Of a stretch of DNA of 64,000 nt, positions 55,979-64,000 are shown piece after piece. The notes under the pieces were generated by a model. It saw only the letters and a program-made list of their open reading frames with translations, did no database searches and was not told the origin of the DNA. The position numbers were made by a program, and so were the translations under genes. Position 1 is the first letter of the stretch. Every line of letters begins with the position of its first letter. This DNA is from Anaerococcus rubeinfantis (GTDB lineage Bacteria; Bacillota; Clostridia; Tissierellales; Peptoniphilaceae), in contig NZ_LN913016.1 in assembly GCF_001487145.1 (NCBI RefSeq), positions 434,001 through 498,000 on the forward strand, read 5' to 3'.

Positions 55979-56399
55979 AGATGTTAAAAAAATTGGTAAA
56001 AAAGGTGAAGTAGTAAATGTCAAACAAGGTTACTTTAGAAATTATATTTTACCAAATAATCTTGGTGTAGAAGCAAATAAAGAAAATTTAGCTAAACTTA
56101 ATGAACACTTAAAAGAGCTTCAAAAAGAAGAAGATAAAAATATTAAAGAAGCTAATGAAAATAAAGAAAAAATTGAAAATACTGAAGTAACAATCAAGGT
56201 AAAAGCTGGAGAAAATGGAAAATTATTTGGTTCAATTACAAATATGGATATCAAAAAAGCTCTTGATGAGAAAAATATAGAAGTTGATAAGAAAAAAATT
56301 GAAAAGGCTGATATTGATTCCTTAGGAAGATATGAAGTTGTAATTAAACTCTACCAACAAATTTCTGCAAAATTAAAAGTGAATGTAGAGGCTGAATAA
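55959..56399 (+). CDS. rplI: 50S ribosomal protein L9
   Basis: A 146-residue L9 with the N-terminal [31 protein letters not shown] signature (residues 2-32, quoted in part), a long connecting helix and the C-terminal FGSITNMDI domain. AGGAGG lies within the end of gdpP, 9 bases before the ATG. The stop shares one base with the dnaB start. Confidence 0.97.
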   Translation: [146 protein letters not shown]

Positions 56400-57721
56400 T
56401 GGAAGAGTCTCTCAGGCAAATGCCTAGTGACATTAATTCAGAAATGGCCATAATTGGTTGTATAATTAAAAAAAGTGAAACCATAGACCAGGCTATACAA
56501 TTGGTAAAGCCCTATGAGTTTTATGATTCAAGATGCCAAAGAATTTATAAGACTTTAGTTAATATGTATCAAAAAGATATAAAAATAGATGAAGTAAGTC
56601 TTATTTCAAAATTAAAATCAGAAAACATCTTGGAAGAAGTTGGGGGAGAGAAGTTTATTTTAGAGATAACACTCTCCTCATTTTATACTCCAAACATGGA
56701 CCAATACTGTGAAAATGTCAAAGAAAAAGCCTTGCTTAGGGCTTTAATTGGAGCTTGCGATGAAATAGTTGGAAAATCTTACGAGCAAAAAAAGGATGCC
56801 AAAGAAGTAATCGAGATGGCAGAATCAAAAATTTTTGAAATAAGCCAAAAAAATCTTGAAAAAGGTCTTGTAAGAGTTTCTGAAACTATGGATGAAACAA
56901 TCAAACAATTGGAGCTTTTAAGTTTAAATGATGGAAAAATCACAGGAGTTACTACAGGAATTTCAAGTGTAGACAACAAATTATCAGGTCTTCAAAATGC
57001 ACAATTAATTTTACTTGCAGCAAGACCTGCCATGGGAAAAACTGCCCTTGGACTTACTATGGGTTGGAATGCGGCAAATGCTGGAAAATCGGTTGCATTT
57101 TTTTCACTAGAAATGTCAACCTACCAATTAAATCAAAGATTAATTTCTATGGTTTCAATGATTGATCTTGAAAAAATAATTACAGGAAATTTGGAAGCTG
57201 ACGAGTGGATTGAAATAATAAATGCAATTACAAAAATTAAGGAAAAAGAAATTTATGTTGATGAAACTCCAGGCATAACTTTATCAGAGCTTAGGAGTAA
57301 GTGCAAAAGGTTAAAAGCTGAAGAAGGTTTAGATTTAATTGTAATTGATTATTTGCAACTTATGACAGGCGAGGGAAGATTTGATAATAGGCAACAAGAA
57401 ATTGCACAAATTTCAAGAGGATTAAAATCTTTATCAAAAGAAATAAATTGTCCGGTTTTATCTCTTGCCCAATTATCTCGTGAGGCCGACAAAAGATCTG
57501 ACCACAAGCCAATTTTATCAGACCTTCGTGAATCTGGAGCAATCGAGCAAGATGCTGATGTTGTTATGCTTTTGTTTAGAGAAGATTATTATGATGAAGA
57601 CGATAATCCAAATGTTGCAAAAGTAATTCTGGCAAAGCATAGAAATGGACCGACAGGGCTTATGGAATTATTTTTCCACAAACAATGTACGACTTTTAAA
57701 GATTTAAAACACGAAGATTAA
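56399..57721 (+). CDS. dnaB: Replicative DNA helicase DnaB (DnaC in Bacillus naming)
   Basis: Hexameric helicase that opens the replication fork. The 440 residues comprise an N-terminal DnaG-interacting domain (1-105), a linker helix region, and a RecA-like motor with Walker A ARPAMGKTA (near 203), Walker B LIVIDYLQLM and SLAQLSREADKR. Its position after rplI and before a DnaD-like and a DnaI-like gene makes this a replication-restart neighbourhood. Confidence 0.96.
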   Translation: MEESLRQMPSDINSEMAIIGCIIKKSETIDQAIQLVKPYEFYDSRCQRIYKTLVNMYQKDIKIDEVSLISKLKSENILEEVGGEKFILEITLSSFYTPNMDQYCENVKEKALLRALIGACDEIVGKSYEQKKDAKEVIEMAESKIFEISQKNLEKGLVRVSETMDETIKQLELLSLNDGKITGVTTGISSVDNKLSGLQNAQLILLAARPAMGKTALGLTMGWNAANAGKSVAFFSLEMSTYQLNQRLISMVSMIDLEKIITGNLEADEWIEIINAITKIKEKEIYVDETPGITLSELRSKCKRLKAEEGLDLIVIDYLQLMTGEGRFDNRQQEIAQISRGLKSLSKEINCPVLSLAQLSREADKRSDHKPILSDLRESGAIEQDADVVMLLFREDYYDEDDNPNVAKVILAKHRNGPTGLMELFFHKQCTTFKDLKHED

Positions 57722-57722
57722 A

Positions 57723-58286
57723 ATGAAAATAATTGGAAAAGACGAAGACATATATTTAAAAAAATTAGACTTAGATGATGCCTATGATTTAAGAAAATGG
57801 TCAATGAACGATGATGAAAGACTAAAAGGCTATAATTATGGAAATTTTTCTCAAATTGACTGCGAAGTTTGGTTTATGAATGTAAATATTTATAGAAAAA
57901 GATATTTTGCAGTAAGAAAAATTGATAACGATGAATTTATTGCCTTTATTGGTCTAAAAAATTACAATCCAATTTTAAGAAAAAGTGAATTGGGCATTGT
58001 TTTTGATCCAAAATATACATCGAAGGGTTTTGGCTATAAGGCTATGAAAATTTTACTTGATTATTATTTTAATGATTTAAAATTTTACGAGCTAAACCTT
58101 GATGTAAATAATTTTAATAAAAGGGCAATTTCTTTGTACGAAAAATTGGGTTTTAAAAAAATTGGAAATACTACAGAAATTTTTGAAAATCAGGAAGTTT
58201 TTCCAGATGACCAATATTTTTTTACAAGAAATGGAAAAATTTATAGTTTAATTACAAAAATGAAAATAAGAAAAGATGGAAGGTAA
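57723..58286 (+). CDS. GNAT-family N-acetyltransferase
   Basis: A 187-residue acetyltransferase of the RimJ/RimL type: IYLKKLDLDDAYDLRKWSMN start, acetyl-CoA binding region VFDPKYTSKGFGYKAMKILLDYYF (about 97-120, shown by its key GFGYKA) and LNVDNFNKRAISLYEKLGF-like end. The substrate is unknown. It is inserted in the replication operon with 1 bp after dnaB. Confidence 0.85.
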   Translation: MKIIGKDEDIYLKKLDLDDAYDLRKWSMNDDERLKGYNYGNFSQIDCEVWFMNVNIYRKRYFAVRKIDNDEFIAFIGLKNYNPILRKSELGIVFDPKYTSKGFGYKAMKILLDYYFNDLKFYELNLDVNNFNKRAISLYEKLGFKKIGNTTEIFENQEVFPDDQYFFTRNGKIYSLITKMKIRKDGR

Positions 58287-58290
58287 TAAT

Positions 58291-59037
58291 TTGGAATTTA
58301 AAATTCAAAATTTAAGTTTGGATATGGGGGAAACTTCATTTGAAAATATGTTTTTAAATACATATGTTCCCATGGCAGACGGTGATAGCCTAAAAGTTTT
58401 TTTGCTTATATATAAGGATTTAAAATCTAGTGGAGAAGTTGATTTAGAAAAAATAAAAAAACAACTCCTTTTCGATGATGAGAAAATGAATGAAATAATT
58501 TCATATTGGATAAATATGGGTGTGTTTAGGAAAAAAGATAGGGGCGATGGGAGTTTTTATTTTGAAATAATTTCTCTAAGACAAGCTTACTTTGGAAATT
58601 CTAATGAAGTGGGAGCTGAAACCATGCTTGATATTTCAAAAAGAAAATCTGTTATGTTTGACCAGGTTGAAAGAATTATCCAAAGACAATTAACTCCCCA
58701 AGATATTAGAAGAATCCAAGAAACTTTGGAAGAATATAAGCAAGATCCTGAGCTTGTTACTGAAGCTTTTAGGCAGGCAAAAGAAGTTAATAATGTTGAT
58801 GTTAAATATGTAATGGGATTTTTAAAAACTTGGAGAGACCAAAGTGTTTTTTCTTTAAATGATTTAAAAATAAAAGAAGAAAGAGCAAAATTATTGAGGG
58901 AAAAATCTCCAAGAAAATATAAGAGTGCAAAGAAAGTTTATAGGTCAAAAAATAGAAATCCAAATGAAAAATCTTTTGCCGAAAAGGCAAGAGAAGAAAG
59001 ATTTAGAAGAATTCTTGAAGGAGGGGATAGAAAATGA
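58291..59037 (+). CDS. DnaD-like replication protein
   Basis: About 248 residues: an N-terminal winged-helix region (DGDSLKVFLLIYKDLKSSGEV...WINMGVFRKKD, about 30-90) and a C-terminal DnaD/DnaB2 domain (about 120-190, with the terminal YVMGFLKTWRDQ standing in for the usual YxxxILxxW), then a basic tail. DnaD proteins open origins and help load the helicase. TTG 58291 is preferred because GGAAGG precedes it at good distance; an ATG at 58276 in the same frame is the alternative. It overlaps dnaI by 4 bp. Confidence 0.82.
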   Translation: MEFKIQNLSLDMGETSFENMFLNTYVPMADGDSLKVFLLIYKDLKSSGEVDLEKIKKQLLFDDEKMNEIISYWINMGVFRKKDRGDGSFYFEIISLRQAYFGNSNEVGAETMLDISKRKSVMFDQVERIIQRQLTPQDIRRIQETLEEYKQDPELVTEAFRQAKEVNNVDVKYVMGFLKTWRDQSVFSLNDLKIKEERAKLLREKSPRKYKSAKKVYRSKNRNPNEKSFAEKAREERFRRILEGGDRK

Positions 59038-59993
59038 GTCCCAATGATAATATTTCAAGAATAATTGAAAAAAGAAGAATTGATAGTTTGAAAAATCAAG
59101 AAAAAAGAAAAAAAGAAATCTACGAAAAATTTCCAAGAATTATGGTGATTGATAAAACTATTGCATCACTTGGTCAGCAAGGAGCAAAAATCGCCCAAGG
59201 TGGAATGGATGTAGAAGAATTTAAAAGAAAATTAAGGGATCTTGATAGGGAAAAAGAGGAAATTTTAGTAAAAAATTCCTATCCAAAAGATTATTTAAAA
59301 ATCCACTATTATTGTGAAATTTGCAAAGACACTGGTTTTGTAAATACAAAAACCTGTTCTTGTAGGAAAAAACTTATAATTGAGAAAAAATATACCCAAT
59401 CAAATATAAGTAGACTTGTTCAAAGAGAAAATTTTAGGACTTTTAATCCAAATTTATATTCAAAAAATATATACGAAAATTATCCAATAAGTCCTTATGA
59501 AAATATAAAAAGAGTTGCAAATGAGGCCAAGGCCTATGCTGATAATTTTCCAAAATCTTACAGAAATCTTTATATTTTTGGAGATGTTGGAAGGGGAAAA
59601 ACTTTTTTGATAAATTCTATAGCAAAGGAGATTTTGGATAAAAATTATTCAGTCCTTTATCTTACAGCCACAAAATTATTTTCTTTTATGAACGATTATA
59701 TGTATGCCTTTTCTGAAAGGAAAGAAGAATTAAAGGGAATGTATGATTTAATTTTCGAGTCTGATCTTTTGATAATTGATGATTTAGGAAGTGAAAATGA
59801 TAGAAATTCTAATGAATCAAATTTATTTGAAATTGTTAATGATAGGATTATTAACAAAAAACCTATAATTTTTTCATCAAATTATTCTGAAGATGAGCTT
59901 ATGGAGTTTTATGGGGATAGGATTTTTTCAAGAATAATTGGTTCAAGCGATGTAATGGAAATTTTTGGAGAAGATTTAAGACTTTTATTTTAG
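59034..59993 (+). CDS. dnaI: Helicase loader, DnaI/DnaC type
   Basis: A 319-residue AAA+ protein that places DnaB on single-stranded DNA. It has an N-terminal region with a four-cysteine zinc motif (CEICKDTG...TCSC, about 91-107), Walker A GDVGRGKT (about 185), Walker B LLIIDDLGSE and a sensor-1-like IIFSSNYS. It starts with ATGA overlapping the DnaD-like gene, so loader, DnaD-like protein and helicase are expressed together. Confidence 0.93.
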   Translation: MSPNDNISRIIEKRRIDSLKNQEKRKKEIYEKFPRIMVIDKTIASLGQQGAKIAQGGMDVEEFKRKLRDLDREKEEILVKNSYPKDYLKIHYYCEICKDTGFVNTKTCSCRKKLIIEKKYTQSNISRLVQRENFRTFNPNLYSKNIYENYPISPYENIKRVANEAKAYADNFPKSYRNLYIFGDVGRGKTFLINSIAKEILDKNYSVLYLTATKLFSFMNDYMYAFSERKEELKGMYDLIFESDLLIIDDLGSENDRNSNESNLFEIVNDRIINKKPIIFSSNYSEDELMEFYGDRIFSRIIGSSDVMEIFGEDLRLLF

Positions 59994-60001
59994 GAGATAT
60001 T

Positions 60002-60664
60002 ATGCTTGTAGTAGATAGACAAACCATGCAAAATATTGATAGCTATGCCATAAACGAGATTAAAATTCCATCTCTTTGTTTGGTTGAAAGGGCAGCACTT
60101 TCTGTGATGGAAAATATTAATCTTGATATTAGGCACTCTTTTGCAATTATTGTTTCTTGTGGAAATAATGGTGCTGATGGACTTGCTCTTGCAAGAAATT
60201 TGCTAGCACTTGGAAAAAATTGCCATATTTATATTATTGGAAATAAAAATAAGGCGAGCAAGGATTTTATAATTAATTATAATGCTTGTAAAAATCTTAC
60301 GAAAGAAATTTATCCAATTGAAACTATTGAAGATATGAATTTTTTGAGGGAAAATCTTGATAAGGTTAATACAATTATTGATGGGATTTTTGGAACTGGT
60401 TTAAATAGACCTGTTTCTGGAATTTATGCAAATATTATTGAATTAATAAATGAAAAAAATATCTACACAATTTCCATAGATATTCCTTCAGGTTTTGATG
60501 CAAATGGTGAAAATAATTATGGATCTTATGTTGATAGTGATTTAATTGTTTGCATGCAAATTTTAAAAAAGGGTCTTTATGAAGACAATTATTTTAGAGA
60601 TAAAACTGTAGTTTGTGATATAGGCCTTCCAAAAATCGCAATCGAAAAATTTATAAATATTTGA
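60002..60664 (+). CDS. nnrE: NAD(P)H-hydrate epimerase (YjeF N domain only)
   Basis: Interconverts the S and R hydrates of NAD(P)H for repair. The 220 residues are a YjeF-N Rossmann domain with CGNNGADGLALARNL (about 57-71), DGIFGTGLNRPVSG and IPSGFDANGEN. The C-terminal dehydratase (NnrD) often fused to it is absent; the frame stops at the domain end and the serS T-box follows, so the partner must be encoded elsewhere if present. Confidence 0.9.
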   Translation: MLVVDRQTMQNIDSYAINEIKIPSLCLVERAALSVMENINLDIRHSFAIIVSCGNNGADGLALARNLLALGKNCHIYIIGNKNKASKDFIINYNACKNLTKEIYPIETIEDMNFLRENLDKVNTIIDGIFGTGLNRPVSGIYANIIELINEKNIYTISIDIPSGFDANGENNYGSYVDSDLIVCMQILKKGLYEDNYFRDKTVVCDIGLPKIAIEKFINI

Positions 60665-60698
60665 AAAAAACAAAAATAAAAGTATATTAGAATTAATT

Positions 60699-60883
60699 GA
60701 ATAAAGCTGTGATGAGAAGTAGTAATTAAAAATAGCCTTTAGAGAGAAGATGGTTGGTGAAAATCTTTGGTGAAAGTTAATGAATCCGTCTTTGAGCTTA
60801 TAAATTTTAAAGTGAATGAATTTATTTCATTAAATTGGGTGGTACCGCGATAATCTCGTCCCTTTTTGGGACGGGATTTTTTT
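60699..60883 (+). promoter_or_regulatory. T-box leader of serS, specifier TCC (serine)
   Basis: Stem I begins GATGAGAAGTAGTA and contains AGAGAGAAGATGGTTGGTG. The specifier TCC at 60785-60787 is followed by GTCTTTGAGC. The T-box is GGGTGGTACCGCG (about 60836-60848), and the terminator is TCTCGTCCC...GGGACGGGA with a T run (about 60854-60882). The TGGT bulge can pair with G73 of tRNA-Ser by wobble. Uncharged tRNA-Ser would switch on serS. Confidence 0.92.
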
Positions 60884-60904
60884 GTAAAAAATTTAGGAGG
60901 AAAA

Positions 60905-62194
60905 ATGTTAGACATAAAATTTGTTAGAGAAAATCCAGAACTAGTTAAGGAAAATATTAAGAAAAAATTCCAAGATGAAAAATTAGTTTTGGTAGATGAG
61001 GTTATTGAACTTGATGAAAAATTAAGGGATGTAAAAACTGAGGGAGATAATTTAAGGGCAAAAAGAAATAAAACTTCAAAGCAAATTGGTGCTCTTATGG
61101 GTCAAGGAAAAAAAGATGAGGCTGAAAAAGTAAAAGAAGAGGTTTCAGATATAAATGAAAAACTTGTTCAAATTGAAGAAGACACAAGAAAATTCCAAGA
61201 CCAATTAAAAGAAAAAATGCAAGTCATTCCACAAATGATTGACGATTCAGTTCCAATAGGAAAAGATGATACAGAAAATGTAGAAATAGAAAGATTTGGT
61301 GAAAATGTAACTCCAGATTATGAAGTTCCTTACCATGTTGACATTATGGAAACATTTAATGGAATTGATTTAGATTCTGCAAGGGATACATCAGGTGCTG
61401 GTTTTTATTATTTAAAAGGAGATATAGCAAGACTTCATTCAGCAATTCTTTCTTATGCAAGAGATTTTATGATTGATAAGGGATATGAATACCACATTCC
61501 TCCATTTATGATTAGATCTGACGTTGTTACAGGCGTAATGAGCTTTTCTGAAATGGAAGATATGATGTATAAAATCGAAGGAGAAGATTTATATTTAATC
61601 GGAACAAGTGAACACTCAATGATTGGTAAATTTATAAATTCTATCACAGACGAAGATGATATGCCATTAAAAATGACTTCATATTCACCATGTTTTAGAA
61701 AAGAAGTTGGAGCTCACGGAATTGAAGAACGTGGAGTTTATAGAATTCACCAATTTGAAAAACAAGAAATGGTTATAATTTGTAAACCAGAAGATTCAAA
61801 GAAATTTTATGATGAATTGTGGCAAAATACTGTAGAATTTTTCAGATCTTTAGAAATTCCTGTAAGAACACTCGAATGTTGTTCAGGAGACTTGGCAGAT
61901 TTAAAAGTAAAATCTTGTGACGTTGAAGCATGGAGCCCAAGACAAGGAAAATATTTTGAAGTTGGTTCATGCTCAAATCTTGGAGATGCTCAAGCAAGAA
62001 GACTTAAAATAAGATTAAGAGGAGAAAAAGGAAATTATTTTGCCCACACATTAAATAATACAGTAGTAGCTCCTCCAAGAATGTTAATTGCATTTTTAGA
62101 AAACTTATTACAAGAAGACGGATCAGTTAAAATTCCAAAACCACTACAAATGTATATGGGCGGAATGGAAAAACTTGTTCCAAAAAATAAATAA
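60905..62194 (+). CDS. serS: Seryl-tRNA synthetase
   Basis: Charges tRNA-Ser. The 429 residues start MLDIKFVRENPELVKENIKKK, with the long N-terminal coiled coil (about 30-100) that reads the tRNA variable arm, and the class II core: motif 2 SPCFRKEVGAHG...GVYRIHQFEK and motif 3 near LNNTVVAPPRMLIAFLEN. ATG 60905 has AGGAGG upstream; a longer frame from 60866 would run through the T-box terminator and is rejected. Confidence 0.97.
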   Translation: MLDIKFVRENPELVKENIKKKFQDEKLVLVDEVIELDEKLRDVKTEGDNLRAKRNKTSKQIGALMGQGKKDEAEKVKEEVSDINEKLVQIEEDTRKFQDQLKEKMQVIPQMIDDSVPIGKDDTENVEIERFGENVTPDYEVPYHVDIMETFNGIDLDSARDTSGAGFYYLKGDIARLHSAILSYARDFMIDKGYEYHIPPFMIRSDVVTGVMSFSEMEDMMYKIEGEDLYLIGTSEHSMIGKFINSITDEDDMPLKMTSYSPCFRKEVGAHGIEERGVYRIHQFEKQEMVIICKPEDSKKFYDELWQNTVEFFRSLEIPVRTLECCSGDLADLKVKSCDVEAWSPRQGKYFEVGSCSNLGDAQARRLKIRLRGEKGNYFAHTLNNTVVAPPRMLIAFLENLLQEDGSVKIPKPLQMYMGGMEKLVPKNK

Positions 62195-62226
62195 TAGTAT
62201 TATTTAGCTTTAAATAAAAAATTAAA

Positions 62227-62264
62227 AGATAGCAAAGTTAGGAAAAACTTAACTTTGCTGTCTT
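62227..62264 (+). terminator. Terminator of serS
   Basis: AGATAGCAAAGTTA pairs with TAACTTTGCTGTCT (one G-T), with a weak following T run. The rest of the 235-bp gap to 62430 is AT-rich, with a possible promoter near 62350 (TTATAATTTTC...TATAAT). Confidence 0.75.
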
Positions 62265-62429
62265 ATTTAGATAAACAAGAATTTTATACAGTTAAGTAAT
62301 GATAAATTATTAGCAAAAATTTTCTCAAAAAGTATTGAGAATGATTATAATTTTCTTTATAATAAAATTATAATATAAGTCAATAATAAAAACTCAAAAT
62401 TAAAAATATTTCATTATGGGAGGAATAAT

Positions 62430-62684
62430 ATGAATTTTGAAATGCTAAAGGATAATTTATATTATAAAATTATAAGAGCGATTTTTGCTATAGCTATGAT
62501 TTTTCTTATAGTTAGTTCTTACTTTGGATATAAGGTGCCTGAAAATTTAGCTAAATTAATCACATTTATTTTTTATATTATATTTTTTGTAAATTTTGTT
62601 TTGGTATATAAAAATAAGTCTTTATTTTGGAATCTACTTATAATTTGTGTTTCTATTTTTTCTATAATATCTATAATTTTTTAA
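62430..62684 (+). CDS. Small two-helix membrane protein of unknown function
   Basis: An 84-residue hydrophobic protein with helices at about 15-32 and 41-58, and probably a third at 63-84. GGGAGG lies 7 bases before the ATG, supporting a real gene. It has its own intergenic space on both sides. No family is recognised. Confidence 0.6.
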   Translation: MNFEMLKDNLYYKIIRAIFAIAMIFLIVSSYFGYKVPENLAKLITFIFYIIFFVNFVLVYKNKSLFWNLLIICVSIFSIISIIF

Positions 62685-62693
62685 AATATACAG

Positions 62694-62733
62694 AAAAACT
62701 CTAAAGCTTTTAATTAAACTTTAGAGTTTTTTC
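62694..62733. terminator. Bidirectional terminator
   Basis: AAAAACTCTAAAG pairs with CTTTAGAGTTTTT, with T runs on both strands, between convergent genes. Confidence 0.9.
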
Positions 62734-63270
62734 TTAGAATATTTTTTTATCTGTAATTATTAAATCTAATTTTTGGTCAAAATGATCAAAATTTAATTTG
62801 TAAGATTTATTTATTTGGTAAAATAAACCGATGTAAAAGGACTTGTGATTTTTTATATAATTATCATAAAATCCTCCGCCATAACCAAGTCTGTATTTAT
62901 TTTCATCAAATGAAAGGCCTGGAACTATAGTAAGGTTGATTTTTTCCTTTGTTATTTCTAATTTTGATGTTTTAATTTTATATTTTCCATTAACAAGATC
63001 ATCAAATGATCTTAGTAAAACTGCCTTCATTTGATGTTTTCCTATAATCTTTGGTATATAAACTTCCTTTTTATCCAAAAATGCTTTTTTTATTATTTCT
63101 TTTGTATCAATTTCATCATCTGTTGAATAATAAATAAAAATTGATTTGGCATTTTTATAAAAATCACTTTCTATGACCTTTTCTTTTATTTTTTTATCCC
63201 AAATTTTTTTATTATCTTTACTGATTTTTTTTCTGTTATTTATAAAATAACGTCTAAGCTCATTTTTCAT
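62734..63270 (-). CDS. 5-formyltetrahydrofolate cyclo-ligase
   Basis: Uses ATP to turn 5-formyl-THF into 5,10-methenyl-THF. The 178 residues show the N-terminal LRRYFINNRKKIS, the KEVYIPKI strand and the signature GLSFDENKYRLGYGGGFYDNYI (about 113-135, key GYGGGFYD). It shares its first base with the stop of the radical SAM gene upstream, so they are coupled. Confidence 0.92.
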   Translation of the reverse strand: MKNELRRYFINNRKKISKDNKKIWDKKIKEKVIESDFYKNAKSIFIYYSTDDEIDTKEIIKKAFLDKKEVYIPKIIGKHQMKAVLLRSFDDLVNGKYKIKTSKLEITKEKINLTIVPGLSFDENKYRLGYGGGFYDNYIKNHKSFYIGLFYQINKSYKLNFDHFDQKLDLIITDKKIF

Positions 63271-63962
63271 CAGCCGACTCCAAAATCTGTTATATTATAA
63301 AGATAGTCAATTTTTGGATTTTGCTTTAATTTTTCATGATATTTTTCTAAAAACCAGGCCAAAAGTTCATCATCTCTTTTTACATCGGTTGAATTTTCAT
63401 TAAAAACATTTACAGTTGCATGGGAGAAATGATTTAAAATTATATTCATATCATTTTCAATCATTTCTTTTGTTTGTCCTTTTATTCCAACCATAATGCA
63501 AGGAGAATCAAAATATTTTAAAACATCTTCGTAAGTTTTAAAGCTTGCTCCTTTTTTTAAATAATTTTCACGAAAATCATTGTCAAAAGTTTCTACTCCA
63601 GTTTTAAGAATTATTTTTTGGTTTTTAAAATATTCTCTAATTTCATGGACTTTTTTCCTATAGATCCAATGACATTCGAAAAATAGGGTGTGGATATTTT
63701 TTGAATCGACAAGGTCTTTTATCATTTTTTTTGTATTTTCTGTTAATTCAAAAAATGATGCTGAATCTATAACTTCAAGAACTCCGTATTTTCCTGTGAC
63801 TTTTTCCAAAATTTTTTTATTTATTTGGTCAATTTTTTCTTTATCAAGCTCATTATCTTCTATATAATCGCAAAACCTACATTTTCCCCACTTGCAAGGT
63901 CTTGCTTTTAAAAGTACTATTTCTCTTTTATATTTTTTATCAATTTCTGCGTATCTTTCCAT
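63270..63962 (-). CDS. Radical SAM protein with CX4CX2C cluster, QueL-like
   Basis: A 230-residue protein with a cysteine motif at Cys23, Cys28 and Cys31 (CKWGKCRFC), one residue longer than the canonical CX3CX2C. It continues with a TIM-barrel-like pattern (VIDSASFFELTENTKKMI, KTGVETFDNDFRENYLKKG, IMVGIKGQTKEMI). Short radical SAM proteins of this look include queuosine-salvage lyases (QueL) in Clostridia; that assignment is tentative. GGAAG precedes the ATG at a reasonable distance. The upstream neighbour is outside the window. Confidence 0.75.
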   Translation of the reverse strand: MERYAEIDKKYKREIVLLKARPCKWGKCRFCDYIEDNELDKEKIDQINKKILEKVTGKYGVLEVIDSASFFELTENTKKMIKDLVDSKNIHTLFFECHWIYRKKVHEIREYFKNQKIILKTGVETFDNDFRENYLKKGASFKTYEDVLKYFDSPCIMVGIKGQTKEMIENDMNIILNHFSHATVNVFNENSTDVKRDDELLAWFLEKYHEKLKQNPKIDYLYNITDFGVG

Positions 63963-64000
63963 TATTTTAACTTCCTAAAAGTGTTTTTTGTTTTCATATA

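Noticed and set aside
60866-60904. Upstream start of serS adding 13 residues
   Set aside because: The extra codons run through the T-box terminator. The ATG at 60905 has AGGAGG and matches the family start.

Overview
The DNA is AT-rich (roughly 30% G+C by eye), uses AGA as the main arginine codon, places strong AGGAGG-type ribosome binding sites before genes, and carries T-box leaders and a complete arginine deiminase set. No respiratory genes are visible. Together this points to a Gram-positive anaerobic coccus of the Tissierellia/Peptoniphilaceae type (Anaerococcus, Peptoniphilus or Finegoldia relatives). That placement is inference from gene content, not a database match.

Layout. 1-6190: end of 16S rRNA, tRNA-Ala, a complete 23S rRNA, 5S rRNA and an array of 14 further tRNA genes mixed with short palindromic repeats and a wrecked tRNA. 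6.4-13.6 kb: a B3/B4 tRNA-editing-type protein and a double-HTH AraC regulator, divergent from arcA-argF-arcC-antiporter (arginine to ornithine, ammonia, CO2 and ATP). 13.7-15.0 kb: an HtrA protease. 15.2-20.2 kb (+) and 24.3-29.3 kb (-): two paralogous response regulator/histidine kinase/ABC ATPase/FtsX permease modules, each preceded by a decayed XRE-type regulator. They flank the ylxM-ffh-rpsP-khpA-rimM-trmD-rplS operon. 29.5-34.5 kb: rbgA-rnhB-yraN-dprA-topA. 34.5-49.7 kb: mscL, a Nudix hydrolase, DacA, tRNA-Arg(CCT), tadA, a 2-hydroxyacid dehydrogenase, uridine kinase, glgB, ApbE, a DUF1846 protein, a crotonase, a lipoprotein and a large metallophosphoesterase. 49.8-53.0 kb: an ABC importer behind a T-box whose specifier reads as cysteine. 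53.1-60.7 kb: DUF2232 protein-gdpP-rplI-dnaB-GNAT-dnaD-like-dnaI-nnrE. 60.7-64 kb: serS behind a serine T-box, a small membrane protein, 5-formyl-THF cyclo-ligase and a radical SAM protein.

The most striking observation is inside the 23S rRNA gene. The helix-45 position holds an intervening sequence of about 245 nt closed by a stem of about 22 bp. Its loop contains a 48-bp stretch identical to arcC and a 55-bp stretch identical to arcA, both from the arginine deiminase operon 7-10 kb downstream and both in sense orientation. I know of no described precedent for an rRNA intervening sequence built from pieces of a neighbouring metabolic operon. The second notable structure is the pair of inverted sensor/transporter modules, each carrying the same decayed XRE-type gene upstream.
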